Positions 8,859 through 17,520 of a stretch of 64,000 nt of DNA are shown in pieces. Numbering within the stretch: the first letter of the stretch is position 1; every line of letters begins with the position of its first letter. The position numbers were made by a program, and so were the translations under genes. The stretch comes from Limimaricola sp964022235 (GTDB taxonomy: Bacteria > Pseudomonadota > Alphaproteobacteria > Rhodobacterales > Rhodobacteraceae), in assembly GCF_964022235.1 (NCBI RefSeq), contig NZ_CAXHZL010000001.1, positions 62,001 through 126,000 on the forward strand. The letters are read 5' to 3'. Under the pieces are notes generated by a model. It made no database searches and was not told the origin of the DNA. It saw only the letters and a program-made list of their open reading frames with translations.

Positions 8859-11012
8859 ATGACACCCCTCATCCCCCTGACCCGCGATCTCGTGCTCATC
8901 GGCGGTGGCCATTCCCATGCGCTGGTGCTGAAACGCTGGGGCATGAAGCCGCTGCCCGGCGTGCGTCTCACGCTGATCGACCCCGGCCCGCTTACCGCCT
9001 ATTCGGGGATGCTGCCGGGCTATGTCGCGGGTCACTACGACGCGGATACCCTCCAGATCGACCTCGTGCGGCTGGCGCGTTTTGCCGGCGCGCGGCTGAT
9101 CCTCGGGCGGGCCGAGGGTCTTGACCCCGCCGCGCGCGAGGTGATCGTGGGGGCGCGGCGCATCGGCTTTGACGCGGCCTCGCTCGACATCGGCGTGACC
9201 AGCCGGATGCCGCAGCTCAAAGGCTTTGCCGAACACGGTGTCCCGGCCAAGCCGCTGGGCGTCCTCGCCCACGCTTGGGGGCGGTACCGCGCAGGCGATG
9301 GCCCGGCGCGCGTCGCGGTGATCGGCGGCGGCGTGGCGGGGGCCGAACTGGCGATGGCGGCGGCGCATGGGTTGCGCCACCGCGCCACGACCGTGACGGT
9401 GATCGACAAGGACTGTGTGTTGTCCGAGGCCTCCGACAGCGCCCGCCGCCTCGTTCTGGGTCGCATGACCGCGCTCGGGGTCACGGTGATCGAAGGCACC
9501 GGCGTGGCGCGGATCGAAGCCGATCGGGTGCTGCTCGACGACGGCCGCGATGTGGCCTCGGATTTTACCATCGGCGCAGCGGGGGCGCGGCCGTATGGAT
9601 GGCTGGCCGAAACCGGGCTGGCGACCACGAATGGGTTCGTCGACGTCGCACCGACGCTGGAGACCAGCGCGCCCCATGTCTTTGCCGTCGGCGACTGCGC
9701 CCACATGTCCAAAACGCCGCGGTCCAAGGCCGGGGTCTTTGCTGTGCGGCAGGCCCCGGTGCTCTATGACAACCTGCGTGCGGCGCTCTCGGGCGGCGAG
9801 ATGCGCGCGTATCGCCCGCAAAAGGACTACCTCAAGCTCGTCTCGCTCGGCGACAAGGCGGCGATGGCCGAGAAATGGGGGCGCGCGGTCGCCCACCCTC
9901 TTCTCTGGCGCTGGAAGGATCGGATCGACCGGACCTTCATGCAAAAGCTTTCGGACTTGCCCGAGATGGCGGTCCCCCGGCTTCCCGATCCGGTGGCCGA
10001 GGGCGTGGTCGAGGCGCTGGGCGACAAGCCGATGTGCGGCGGCTGCGGCGCCAAGGTCGGGCGCGGCGCGCTGCGCGAAGCTTTGGGCGCCTTGCCCGCG
10101 CGCACCCGCGCCGACGTGCTGCCGCTGCCCGGTGATGACGCGGGGCTGATCGTCACCGGCGGCGCGAAACAGGTGATCTCGACCGACCACCTGCGCAGCT
10201 TTGTCGAAGACCCCGACCTGATGACCCGCATCACGGCCATCCATGCGCTGGGCGACGTCTGGGCCATGGGAGCGCGTCCGCAGGCCGCGACCGTCAGCCT
10301 GATCCTGCCGCGCATGAGCGCCGAGATGCAGCGCCGCACCATGGCCGAGATCATGGCCGCCGCGCGCGAGGTGATGGACGCGGCGGGGGCGCATATCCTT
10401 GGCGGCCACAGCTCGCTCGGCTCCGAGCTGACGGTGGGCTTTACGGTTACCGGCATCTGCGAAGGCGATCCGGTGACGCTCGGCGGGGCCAGACCCGGCG
10501 CGGTGCTGATCCTTACCAAGCCCATCGGCTCGGGCACGATCCTCGCCGCCGAAATGGCGCGCGCGGCTCCGGGGCCGGTCGTGGCGCAGGCGTGGGACAT
10601 GATGCAGCGCGAACAGGGAGAGGCCTCCGCGATCCTGAGAGACGCGCAGGCGATGACCGACGTGACCGGCTTTGGCCTTGCCGGGCATCTGTCGGGCATT
10701 TGCGAGGCGTCGGGCTGCGGCGCGGAGTTGCGTCTCGCCGACGTGCCACTGATGGAGGGCGCGCTGGAACTGGCCGAGGCGGGAACGCGCTCGACGCTCT
10801 TTGCTGACAACATGTCGGGGGCGGGTGCCGTCATCATGGGGGCGGGCGGTGCGCGCGCCGACCTGATGTTCGACCCGCAAACGGCGGGCGGGCTGCTCGC
10901 CGCCGTCGCCGAACAGGAGGCCGAGCGGCTGCTGTCGGAGTTGCGGGCCGCGGGCTACCCGGCGGCGGTGGTCGGGCGGATGATCGAAGGGGCGGGGCTG
11001 CGCCTCGTGTGA
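8859..11012 (+). CDS. selD: FAD/NAD(P)-dependent oxidoreductase fused to selenide, water dikinase (SelD)
   Basis: 717-residue fusion. Residues about 10-370 are a pyridine-nucleotide-disulfide oxidoreductase like type II NADH dehydrogenase (DLVLIGGGHSHALVL, VAVIGGGVAGAELAMA, and a late VFAVGDCAHM FAD motif). From about residue 390 comes SelD, which makes selenophosphate from selenide and ATP. Its catalytic loop is MCGGCGAKVG, with Cys rather than selenocysteine, followed by GDDAGLIV, STDHLRSFVEDPDL, ALGDVWAMGARP, GGHSSLGSEL and DVTGFGLAGH. The fused flavoprotein occurs in a subset of bacterial SelDs and may supply reduced selenium. The start at 8859 gives MTPLIPLTRDLVLIGGG; upstream frame is shadow. 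No selA, selB or mnmH is in the window. Confidence 0.93.
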   Translation: MTPLIPLTRDLVLIGGGHSHALVLKRWGMKPLPGVRLTLIDPGPLTAYSGMLPGYVAGHYDADTLQIDLVRLARFAGARLILGRAEGLDPAAREVIVGARRIGFDAASLDIGVTSRMPQLKGFAEHGVPAKPLGVLAHAWGRYRAGDGPARVAVIGGGVAGAELAMAAAHGLRHRATTVTVIDKDCVLSEASDSARRLVLGRMTALGVTVIEGTGVARIEADRVLLDDGRDVASDFTIGAAGARPYGWLAETGLATTNGFVDVAPTLETSAPHVFAVGDCAHMSKTPRSKAGVFAVRQAPVLYDNLRAALSGGEMRAYRPQKDYLKLVSLGDKAAMAEKWGRAVAHPLLWRWKDRIDRTFMQKLSDLPEMAVPRLPDPVAEGVVEALGDKPMCGGCGAKVGRGALREALGALPARTRADVLPLPGDDAGLIVTGGAKQVISTDHLRSFVEDPDLMTRITAIHALGDVWAMGARPQAATVSLILPRMSAEMQRRTMAEIMAAAREVMDAAGAHILGGHSSLGSELTVGFTVTGICEGDPVTLGGARPGAVLILTKPIGSGTILAAEMARAAPGPVVAQAWDMMQREQGEASAILRDAQAMTDVTGFGLAGHLSGICEASGCGAELRLADVPLMEGALELAEAGTRSTLFADNMSGAGAVIMGAGGARADLMFDPQTAGGLLAAVAEQEAERLLSELRAAGYPAAVVGRMIEGAGLRLV

Positions 11013-11040
11013 AGCGATGCGCCGCGCCGCGACCTCGGAA

Positions 11041-11061
11041 TGAGTATTTTCGGAGAAAAGT
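11041..11061 (+). repeat. 21-bp interspersed motif TGAGTATTT-N3-GAG-N-AAAGT, copy 1
   Basis: Lies in the gap between selD and trhO, both on the plus strand. It shares every fixed position with copies at 36600-36620, 55551-55571 and 59992-60012. AT-rich compared with its surroundings. Confidence 0.7.
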
Positions 11062-11130
11062 AGCCAAGGCCCGCGCCCGGGTGGGCGGGCGTCTTGCGCC
11101 TGACCTGCGGGCGGCCTAAGCCCTCGCGCC

Positions 11131-12003
11131 ATGTTCACCGTCGCCGCCCTGTATCATTTCGCCCCGCTCGCGGATGCCGACGCGCGTCGCGCCGCGCTCC
11201 ATGACTTCTGCGCCGAACGCGGCATCCTGGGCACGCTGATCCTCGCGCACGAGGGGATCAACGGCACCGTCGCCGCGCCCGACCGCAACGCGATCCTCGA
11301 CCTGATCGCGCATCTGCGCGGCTGGCCGGGATTCGCCGGGTTGGAGTGGAAGGAAAGCGGCGCCGGAGCGGCCCCCTTTCGTCGGCTGAAGGTCCGGCTC
11401 AAGCGCGAGATCGTCACCATGGGCCAGCCGGGCGTCGACCCGCTGGGGCAGGTCGGCACCCATGTCGACGCCACCGAGTGGAACGCGCTGATCACCGCCC
11501 CCGATGTCGCGGTGATCGACACGCGCAACGGCTACGAGGTTGCGGTGGGCAGCTTCGAAGGTGCCGTGGACCCGCAGACTGAGAGCTTTCGCGAGTTTCC
11601 CGATTGGTGGGAGGCCAACCGCGAGGCCCTCGCGGGCAAGCGCATCGCCATGTTCTGCACCGGCGGCATCCGCTGCGAGAAATCGACTTCGTTCCTCAAG
11701 GCACAGGGCGTGGACGACGTGTTCCACCTCAAGGGCGGTATCCTGAAGTACCTCGAAGAGGTGCCGCAGGAGCAGAGCCTGTGGCGCGGCGAATGCTTTG
11801 TCTTCGATGAGCGCGTCTCGGTGGGCCATGGCCTCTCGCAAGGCACGCATACGTTGTGCCGCGCCTGCCGGATGCCGGTCTCGCCCGAGGCGATGCGGGA
11901 CGCGGCCTATGTCGAAGGCATCTCCTGCCCCGGCTGCATCGATGAGCGCAGCGATGCAGATCGGGCGCGCTATGCCGAGAGGCAGCGGCAGTTGCGGCGC
12001 TGA
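11131..12003 (+). CDS. trhO: oxygen-dependent tRNA uridine(34) hydroxylase, rhodanese-like (TrhO/YceA)
   Basis: 290-residue cytosolic protein matching the YceA/UPF0176 family, which hydroxylates U34 in the wobble position of several tRNAs to give 5-hydroxyuridine. It shows the N-terminal acylphosphatase-like part (ILAHEGINGTVAAP), then a rhodanese domain with the active-site loop FCTGGIRCEKST, and the C-terminal Cys-rich segment (TLCRACRMPVS and ISCPGC). Length is near the family norm. It follows selD after a 118-base gap holding the 21-bp interspersed motif. Both genes touch tRNA wobble modification chemistry in principle, but co-regulation is only inferred. Confidence 0.95.
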   Translation: MFTVAALYHFAPLADADARRAALHDFCAERGILGTLILAHEGINGTVAAPDRNAILDLIAHLRGWPGFAGLEWKESGAGAAPFRRLKVRLKREIVTMGQPGVDPLGQVGTHVDATEWNALITAPDVAVIDTRNGYEVAVGSFEGAVDPQTESFREFPDWWEANREALAGKRIAMFCTGGIRCEKSTSFLKAQGVDDVFHLKGGILKYLEEVPQEQSLWRGECFVFDERVSVGHGLSQGTHTLCRACRMPVSPEAMRDAAYVEGISCPGCIDERSDADRARYAERQRQLRR

Positions 12004-12044
12004 CCCCTCTACACCTCGGACGGGTGTGACGCTAAGCAGGCGGT

Positions 12045-13130
12045 ATGAATGATGTCGTCATGTATTTGCGCGGCCTCGTGCCGGGGCGCCGCGCCGTCTT
12101 CGCGCTGGCCATCGGCGCGCTGTCGGGTTGGATTGCCAGCGTCGCGGGCATGCCGCTGCCGTGGATGCTCGGGCCGATGATCGGCAACACGCTGGCCGCG
12201 GTTCTGGCCCTGCCGGTGCGCGGGCCGGACCGGCTGCGCCCGCTGGTGATCCCGGTGATCGGCGTCATGCTCGGCTCGGCGATGCGACCCGAGATGTTCG
12301 GCGCGGCCTCGCGCTATGCCGCGAGCTTCGCGCTTTTGCTGCCGTTCCTCGGGCTGACGGCGCTTGTGTCCTATGCCATCTACCGCCGGATCGGGCGGTA
12401 TGACCCGGTCACCGCGTTCTTCTCGGCCATGCCCGGCGGGCTCAACGACATGCTGATTTTGGGCGGGGCCGCCGGTGGCAACGAAAAGCGCATTGCGTTG
12501 GCCCACGCGGCGCGGGTGCTTCTGGTGATCCTCTTCGTGGTGCTGTTCTACGGCTATGCGCTCGACGTGAACTCGGGCGATGTGGCGCGCGGCACCGCGG
12601 CTTCCGCGCTCACCGGGCTCGACTGGCTGCTTCTGGGGGCGGCGGCGGTTGCGGGCGTGCCCATGGGCAAGGCGCTGCGCCTGCCCGCGCCGCAGATCAC
12701 CGGGCCGATGCTGCTCAGCGGCGCGCTGCACCTCGCGGGGCTGGTCTCGGTGGCGCCGCCGAGCTTTCTCATCATCGTGGCGCAGGTGGTGATCGGCACG
12801 GTGATCGGCTGTCGCTTCATCGGGGTGAGCGCGGCGCAGATCGGGCGCGACCTATCGCTTGGCGCGCTGTCATCGGTGGCGATGATCGCGGTGGCCGTGA
12901 TCTTTGCCTCGGCCCTTACCGCGATCACCGGCCTGCCGCTGTCGCTGAGCTTTCTGGGCTATTCGCCTGGCGGGCTCACCGAAATGAGCCTGCTGGCGCT
13001 CGCGATGGGCCAAGACGTGGCCTATGTCTCGGTCTTGCACCTCGTGCGGATCATGCTGGTGATCTTTGCCGCGCAGCCGGTGTTCCGGGCCACGCGGCGA
13101 CGCGATCAGAGCGGAACGAAGCGGTCCTGA
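12045..13130 (+). CDS. AbrB-family integral membrane protein (duplicated domain)
   Basis: 361-residue polytopic membrane protein with about ten hydrophobic helices in two related halves. Each half carries the family-type motif: PLPWMLGPMIGN near residue 37 and the equivalent LPAPQITGPMLLSG in the second half, plus FFSAMPGGLNDMLILG and YSPGGLTEMSLLAL. This is the membrane AbrB duplication family, sometimes mislabelled ammonia monooxygenase; it is unrelated to the Bacillus DNA-binding AbrB. A transport role is likely but the substrate is unknown. Its last 25 bases overlap the 3' end of the convergent carbonic anhydrase gene. Confidence 0.9.
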   Translation: MNDVVMYLRGLVPGRRAVFALAIGALSGWIASVAGMPLPWMLGPMIGNTLAAVLALPVRGPDRLRPLVIPVIGVMLGSAMRPEMFGAASRYAASFALLLPFLGLTALVSYAIYRRIGRYDPVTAFFSAMPGGLNDMLILGGAAGGNEKRIALAHAARVLLVILFVVLFYGYALDVNSGDVARGTAASALTGLDWLLLGAAAVAGVPMGKALRLPAPQITGPMLLSGALHLAGLVSVAPPSFLIIVAQVVIGTVIGCRFIGVSAAQIGRDLSLGALSSVAMIAVAVIFASALTAITGLPLSLSFLGYSPGGLTEMSLLALAMGQDVAYVSVLHLVRIMLVIFAAQPVFRATRRRDQSGTKRS

Positions 13131-13753
13131 TCGGGATCGTAGCCGTCGAGCCCGCCGCCGCCGATGTCGTTCCACAGCCCATGCAGCGTCAGCGTGCCGC
13201 CTTCGACCGCCGCCTTCACGAAGGGGAAGGTCATCAGGTTTTCGAGCGAGATCAGCACCGCCTGCTTTTCGAGCACCGCGACCCGCTCCGCAGGCGTGCC
13301 CTCGGGCAGCCGCTCGAAGCCGGGACGCAGCATGTCCATCCAGCGGCCCACGAAGCTCGACTTCTCCTCAAGCTCCGGCGCATCGCCCGAACACATGTCG
13401 TAGCAGCCTTTGACGCCGCCGCAACCCGAATGGCCCAGCACGATGATGTGCGGCACCTTGAGCGCGGTCACCGCGTATTCCACGGCCGCCGAGGTGCCGT
13501 GCTGATTGCCGTCGGGGGCATAGGGCGGCACGAGATTGGCGACGTTGCGATGAATGAAGAACTCACCCGAATCGGCACCGAAGATCGAGGTGACATGCAC
13601 CCGGCTGTCACAGCACGAGATCACCATGGCGCGCGGATGCTGGCCGTCGTCGGCAAGCTTGCGATACCAGCTGCTGTTGTCGGAATAGGTGGTGGCTTTC
13701 CAGCCATGATAGCGCTTCACGAGGTAGTCGGGGAGGGGTCTGGCGATGGTCAT
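13106..13753 (-). CDS. beta-class carbonic anhydrase
   Basis: 215-residue zinc enzyme interconverting CO2 and bicarbonate. Zinc ligands and the Asp/Arg dyad are visible: Cys47, Asp49 and Arg51 in SCCDSR, His108 and Cys111 in GHSGCGG. The start at 13753 is chosen because GGAG lies six bases upstream of this ATG. Earlier in-frame ATGs would add an arginine-rich leader lacking signal-peptide character, so a cytosolic enzyme is expected. It converges on the AbrB-family gene with a 25-base 3' overlap. Confidence 0.95.
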   Translation of the reverse strand: MTIARPLPDYLVKRYHGWKATTYSDNSSWYRKLADDGQHPRAMVISCCDSRVHVTSIFGADSGEFFIHRNVANLVPPYAPDGNQHGTSAAVEYAVTALKVPHIIVLGHSGCGGVKGCYDMCSGDAPELEEKSSFVGRWMDMLRPGFERLPEGTPAERVAVLEKQAVLISLENLMTFPFVKAAVEGGTLTLHGLWNDIGGGGLDGYDPDQDRFVPL

Positions 13754-13866
13754 GCGGTTCTCCATGCGTCGTCCCGCCGCAGATAAGCGGAATTGCAACA
13801 AGATTCGAGACATATCTCGGCTCTGACGCAACGGTTTCGGAACGCATTGCAGCCTAGGCTGCGCTC

Positions 13867-14256
13867 ATGAACCTTGTCGATACACGCCCCGCCCCGCGCC
13901 CTCTCGTGCCGATGATGCCGCTCCCCGAGCCGCCCGCCGAGGCGCTGCTGCGGGCTCGCCTGTTGACCGCGCTGGGGGCGGCGCATCGGCGCGGCGTGCC
14001 GCCTTCGGCCGAGCTGTTGTCTCGCCTGACCCGAATCGAGGCGCATCTTTCGGGCTGTGCCTTTGGCCGGCTGCGCGCCGATGCGCGCGGCCTGCGCCGT
14101 CTTGCCGCGCGGCTTGGCCTGTCGGAAATGGCGCGCGTCGCGGCCAGTGTCGAGGATTGCGCCGAGCGGGGCGATGCGGCGGCGCTGGGGGCGACGGTGG
14201 CGCGGCTGGGGCGTTGCGGTGCGGGGGCCCTGAGCGCGCTCAGACGCTCGGGCTGA
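13867..14256 (+). CDS. hypothetical protein, helical, Arg/Ala/Leu-rich
   Basis: 129-residue unknown. After a proline-rich N-terminus (residues 8-25) the remainder is predicted to be almost wholly alpha-helical with Leu/Ala/Arg repeats and a HLSG-containing helix, loosely like a histidine-phosphotransfer-type bundle, but I see no convincing phospho-acceptor motif and do not claim one. It is divergent from the carbonic anhydrase gene and precedes the aminopeptidase gene on the same strand by about 100 bases. The plus-strand frame has a consistent start and GC-rich third positions; a large opposing frame here is treated as shadow. Confidence 0.6.
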   Translation: MNLVDTRPAPRPLVPMMPLPEPPAEALLRARLLTALGAAHRRGVPPSAELLSRLTRIEAHLSGCAFGRLRADARGLRRLAARLGLSEMARVAASVEDCAERGDAAALGATVARLGRCGAGALSALRRSG

Positions 14257-14355
14257 CGCGCGATCCGGGTTGCGGCGGCGGCGGCGGGGGCTAGTCTCGC
14301 CCCCGATACTGCGCCGACACTGCGCGGTCCCCGCGCACCCCGAGGAGCCCCGATC

Positions 14356-15750
14356 ATGCCGACACCCGATTTCGCCGCCCCCCGCACCGATGCCCTGACG
14401 CTGCGCCTCGTGGCACCCGACGGGCTGGAGGCCGCCTTGGGCGATCTGCCGCCCGTGGCACAGGCTTGGGCGCAGGCACAGGGGTTCAAGGCCGGGCCGG
14501 GGGCGGTGTTGGCCCTGCCCGACGCGTCGGGTGGTCTCTGGGGCGCGCTGGTGGGTCTTGGCGACGACAAGGCCCGCGCGCGGGGTCGTTTCATCGCGGC
14601 CTCCGCCGCCTCGAAACTTCCCGAAGGCATCTATGCCCTCGATCCCGCCACGGACCCCGATCTCGCGCGCGAGACGGCGCTGGGCTGGCTTTTGGAGAGC
14701 TACCGCTTCGATCGCTATGCCAGCCAAGGCGCGGCCAAGGCACAGCTGGTTGCCCCCGGCGGCGTCGATGTCGAGCGTATCCGCATCATCGCGGCGGGCG
14801 AGGCGCTGACCCGCGACCTCATAAACACCCCCGCCTCCGACATGGGCCCTGCCGATCTCGAGGCCGCCGCCGCCGATCTGGCGGCGCGGTTTGGCGCGGG
14901 CATGACGGTGACCACGGGCGAAGAGCTTCTGACGGGCAACTTGCCGCTGATCCATACCGTGGGCCGCGCCGCTGCCGCCGACCGCGCGCCGCGGCTGATC
15001 GACCTGCGCTGGGGCGATCAGGGCCCATCGCTGACGCTGGTGGGCAAGGGCGTGTGTTTCGACACCGGGGGTCTGAACCTCAAGCCCGGCGCCTCGATGG
15101 GGCTGATGAAAAAGGACATGGGCGGGGCGGCGACCGTTCTCGGTCTGGCGCAGATGATCATGGCGCTGGGGCTCAGGATCCGGCTGCGGGTGCTGATCCC
15201 GGCGGTGGAGAATTCGGTCTCGGCCAATGCCTTCCGCCCCGGCGATATCCTCGCCTCCCGCAAGGGTCTCACGGTCGAGAACAACAACACCGACGCCGAA
15301 GGGCGGCTGGTGCTGGCCGATGCGCTGACGCTGGGGGCCGAGGATCACCCCGACCTGATGATCTCCATGGCGACCCTCACCGGGGCGGCGCGGGTGGCGG
15401 TGGGCCCCGATCTCGCACCGTTCTACACCGATGCCGACGCCGACGCGGCGGCGATCTCGGCGGCGGCCGCACGGGTGGCCGACCCGGTCTGGCGGATGCC
15501 GTTCCACGACCCCTACGAGCCGATGATCGAGCCGGGCATTGCCGATCTCGACAACGCGCCTTCTGGCGGCATGGCGGGCTCGATCACCGCCGCATTGTTC
15601 CTGCGCCGCTTTGCCGAAGGCACGCGCTACGCGCATTTCGACATCTATGGCTGGAACCCCCGGCCCGCCCCGGCACGCCCCAAGGGGGGTGTTGGCATGG
15701 GCGCCCGGGCGCTGCTGGAGGCGATGCCCGATCTGCTGGGGCTGGAATGA
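14356..15750 (+). CDS. M17 leucyl aminopeptidase family protein
   Basis: 464-residue dinuclear metallo-exopeptidase removing N-terminal residues from peptides. The M17 signature NTDAEGRLVLADAL is intact, as is GVCFDTGGLNLKP with the metal-binding Asp and KKDMGGAATVLG with the catalytic Lys region. A GAGGAG ribosome-binding site lies eight bases before the ATG. The N-terminal domain is shorter than in canonical PepA, as in the PepB-like branch. Its stop overlaps the next ATG (ATGA), coupling it to an NlpC/P60 hydrolase. That suggests a joint role in cell-wall peptide turnover, an inference from context. Confidence 0.94.
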   Translation: MPTPDFAAPRTDALTLRLVAPDGLEAALGDLPPVAQAWAQAQGFKAGPGAVLALPDASGGLWGALVGLGDDKARARGRFIAASAASKLPEGIYALDPATDPDLARETALGWLLESYRFDRYASQGAAKAQLVAPGGVDVERIRIIAAGEALTRDLINTPASDMGPADLEAAAADLAARFGAGMTVTTGEELLTGNLPLIHTVGRAAAADRAPRLIDLRWGDQGPSLTLVGKGVCFDTGGLNLKPGASMGLMKKDMGGAATVLGLAQMIMALGLRIRLRVLIPAVENSVSANAFRPGDILASRKGLTVENNNTDAEGRLVLADALTLGAEDHPDLMISMATLTGAARVAVGPDLAPFYTDADADAAAISAAAARVADPVWRMPFHDPYEPMIEPGIADLDNAPSGGMAGSITAALFLRRFAEGTRYAHFDIYGWNPRPAPARPKGGVGMGARALLEAMPDLLGLE

Positions 15751-16571
15751 CCGCGATGGACCGCCGCCTGACCCCCGCCAACGGGCGCGTCGCCGCATTG
15801 GAACTGGCGGGCAAGGTCGCGGCCGACCGCTTCGTGCCGGGGCAGGGCGCGCGGGTGTTGCGGCCGGTCGTCGATCTGCTCGCCGCTCCGGATGGCGCGC
15901 GCGAGCGGCAGCTTCTGGCGGGCGAGGCGGTGGAGTTGTTCGAGACGTATGAAGGCTGGGGTTTCGTGCGCGCCGCGCGTGACGGCTATTGCGGCTATAT
16001 CGAGGCCGAGGCTTTGGGCGCGCCTCGGGCCGCCACCCATATCGTCGCCACCCCGGCCACGCATCTCTATGCCGAGGCCGACATCAAGTCGCCCGATCGC
16101 GCGCATCTGTCCTTCGGTAGCCGGATCACCGTGCTGCACGAGCTGAAGACCTTGTTCGAAACGCCCGAAGGTTTCATCCCCAAGAAGCACCTGCGCGAGA
16201 TCGACCGACCGTTCTCGGACCCGGTGACGGTGGCGCAGATGTTCTTCGGCACGCCCTATCTATGGGGCGGCAACTCGCGCATGGGCATCGATTGTTCGGG
16301 GCTGGTGCAGGCGGCGCTGCTGGCCTGCGGCGTGCCCTGTCCGGGCGACAGCGATCTGCAACAGACGCTGGGCCGCGACGTGGGCGATGATACCCCACAG
16401 CGCGGCGATCTGTGGTTCTGGAAGGGACATGTAGCGATGCTGGTCGATCCCGAGACGATCATCCACGCCAATGGCCATGCGATGGCCGTGACCTATGAGG
16501 ATGAGCGAAAGGCCGCGCTCAGGATCGAGGCGCAGGGCGGAGGACCGGTGACGCATCGCCGCAGGCTCTGA
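15747..16571 (+). CDS. NlpC/P60 family cell-wall hydrolase with SH3-like N-terminal domains
   Basis: 274-residue protein. Residues about 30-150 form two bacterial SH3-like modules (e.g. ELFETYEGWGFVRAARDGYCGYIEA), and about 155-274 an NlpC/P60 cysteine peptidase with catalytic Cys in GIDCSGLVQ, His in WKGHVAML and a third polar residue in IIHANGHAM. Such enzymes cleave gamma-D-glutamyl-diamino-acid bonds in murein peptides. The ATG at 15747 overlaps the aminopeptidase stop; the second ATG at 15756 is a possible alternative. No signal peptide is evident, so it may act on recycled cytosolic muropeptides together with the aminopeptidase. Confidence 0.92.
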   Translation: MTAMDRRLTPANGRVAALELAGKVAADRFVPGQGARVLRPVVDLLAAPDGARERQLLAGEAVELFETYEGWGFVRAARDGYCGYIEAEALGAPRAATHIVATPATHLYAEADIKSPDRAHLSFGSRITVLHELKTLFETPEGFIPKKHLREIDRPFSDPVTVAQMFFGTPYLWGGNSRMGIDCSGLVQAALLACGVPCPGDSDLQQTLGRDVGDDTPQRGDLWFWKGHVAMLVDPETIIHANGHAMAVTYEDERKAALRIEAQGGGPVTHRRRL

Positions 16572-16574
16572 GGG

Positions 16575-16916
16575 CTATTCGATCACCCGGAAACGCCGCG
16601 CCTCGAAGACCTTGAGCACTTGGGCAAGGTCGTCGCCTCGCCGCAGCACCTGCCCCTCGGGGCCGATCACCGAAAACTGCCCCTGCCGCTGGCGTAGTTT
16701 GGGGCGTTTTTCGATGCGGTAGAGCGGCGTTTCGGCGGTGCGACGAAACACCGAGAAGACAGCCAGTTCGCGCAAGGAAGAGATCGCGTAATCGCGCCAT
16801 TCGCCCGCGGCGACCATGCGCCCGTAGACCGACAGGATCGGCCCCAGCTCGGTCCGGTGAAAGGCGACCTGCTCGGGAAGGCGGCCCGGAAACGGCGTGG
16901 GGGGCTGAAGCGTCAT
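16575..16916 (-). CDS. DUF2794 family protein
   Basis: 113-residue cytosolic protein of unknown function recognised as the alphaproteobacterial DUF2794 family by FHRTELGPILSVYGRMVAAGEWRDYAIS and VFSVFRRTAETPLYRIEKRPKLR. The start MTLQPPTPF at 16916 is chosen because family members begin close to this point; further upstream the frame is arginine-rich and not conserved in character. It is convergent with the NlpC/P60 gene, with stops three bases apart. Confidence 0.88.
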   Translation of the reverse strand: MTLQPPTPFPGRLPEQVAFHRTELGPILSVYGRMVAAGEWRDYAISSLRELAVFSVFRRTAETPLYRIEKRPKLRQRQGQFSVIGPEGQVLRRGDDLAQVLKVFEARRFRVIE

Positions 16917-17232
16917 GTCTTTAGAGTTACGCGCGCGGCGCGGCATTTCAAGCCTGACGGGTATCACCTCCGGGTGCGCCACGCGAATGCCGCGAAAACG
17001 TCGCCGCATTGGCCGCGCCGCACCGCATCCGTGCCGCGACTCGCTGTCACAAGAGGGTCAGCGGCAGGCAACTCGCCCCCTCGCGGTGATAAAAGCCCCC
17101 ACCTGATCCACGGCGGGGCGGGGCCTGTTCGCAAATTTCTACGGCCCGGGCGCGGCTTGACCGCGTCCGGGCCGGATTGCGTTCAAGCCACGGGGGCCGA
17201 CCCGGCTTCGACCCTGCTATGATCCTGCGGGA
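16917..17232. other. gene-free interval of 316 bases
   Basis: No convincing coding frame. Apart from the strong GC-rich hairpin at 17142-17174, I see only degenerate GC-rich sequence. The left part should contain the promoter of the DUF2794 gene. Confidence 0.6.
17142..17174 (-). terminator. strong GC hairpin downstream of the I78-like lipoprotein gene
   Basis: Arms at 17142-17155 and 17161-17174 pair over 14 bases with one G-U wobble around a 5-base loop. It lies about 60 bases past the stop of the minus-strand I78-like gene. No T-tract follows on either strand, so it is not a classical intrinsic terminator. It could block exonucleases or pause polymerase. Confidence 0.45.
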
Positions 17233-17520
17233 TCAGCCGCAGTAGACCCGCGCGATCCGCTCCAGGGCGTCGATCTCGAAATTGATGCGATCCTCGCGGT
17301 AATCCATCGTCACCATGCTGTTTGGCCGGATCACCCGCACCTGGCCCAGAATCAGCTCGCGCTCCAGCGCGGTGGCGGGCGCGCCGACGAGGCGCTGCCG
17401 TTCGGCTGCGCCGCATCGGCCCGGATCGGCGGAGGCAGGCGCTGGTGCAGGTGCGGGGCCGGGGGGCTGCGGCAGGGGCGCGCAGGCGGCGAGCAGGAGG
17501 GGCAGGATCAGGTATCGCAT
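17233..17520 (-). CDS. I78-family peptidase inhibitor-like lipoprotein
   Basis: 95-residue predicted lipoprotein (MRYLILPLLLAAC lipobox) with a Pro/Ala-rich linker, then an I78-type domain: GRCGAAERQRLVGAPAT, QVRVIRPNSMVTMDYREDRINFEID and a terminal RIARVYCG. These small domains inhibit serine peptidases in fungi. In bacteria the role is presumed to be periplasmic protease control, unproven. Two domain cysteines (GRCG and terminal YCG) could form a disulfide. The start at 17520 is set by the signal sequence; the frame upstream is not signal-like. Confidence 0.85.
   Translation of the reverse strand: MRYLILPLLLAACAPLPQPPGPAPAPAPASADPGRCGAAERQRLVGAPATALERELILGQVRVIRPNSMVTMDYREDRINFEIDALERIARVYCG

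Noticed and set aside
8715..11138. 807-codon open frame on the minus strand
   Set aside because: Exactly antisense to the SelD fusion, whose motifs are unambiguous.
12045..13130. Transcription factor AbrB or ammonia monooxygenase
   Set aside because: The protein is a polytopic membrane protein; both names are historical mislabels for this family.
13750..15798. 682-codon open frame on the minus strand
   Set aside because: Antisense to the M17 aminopeptidase and the small hypothetical gene; Arg/Gly/Gln-rich composition without motifs.
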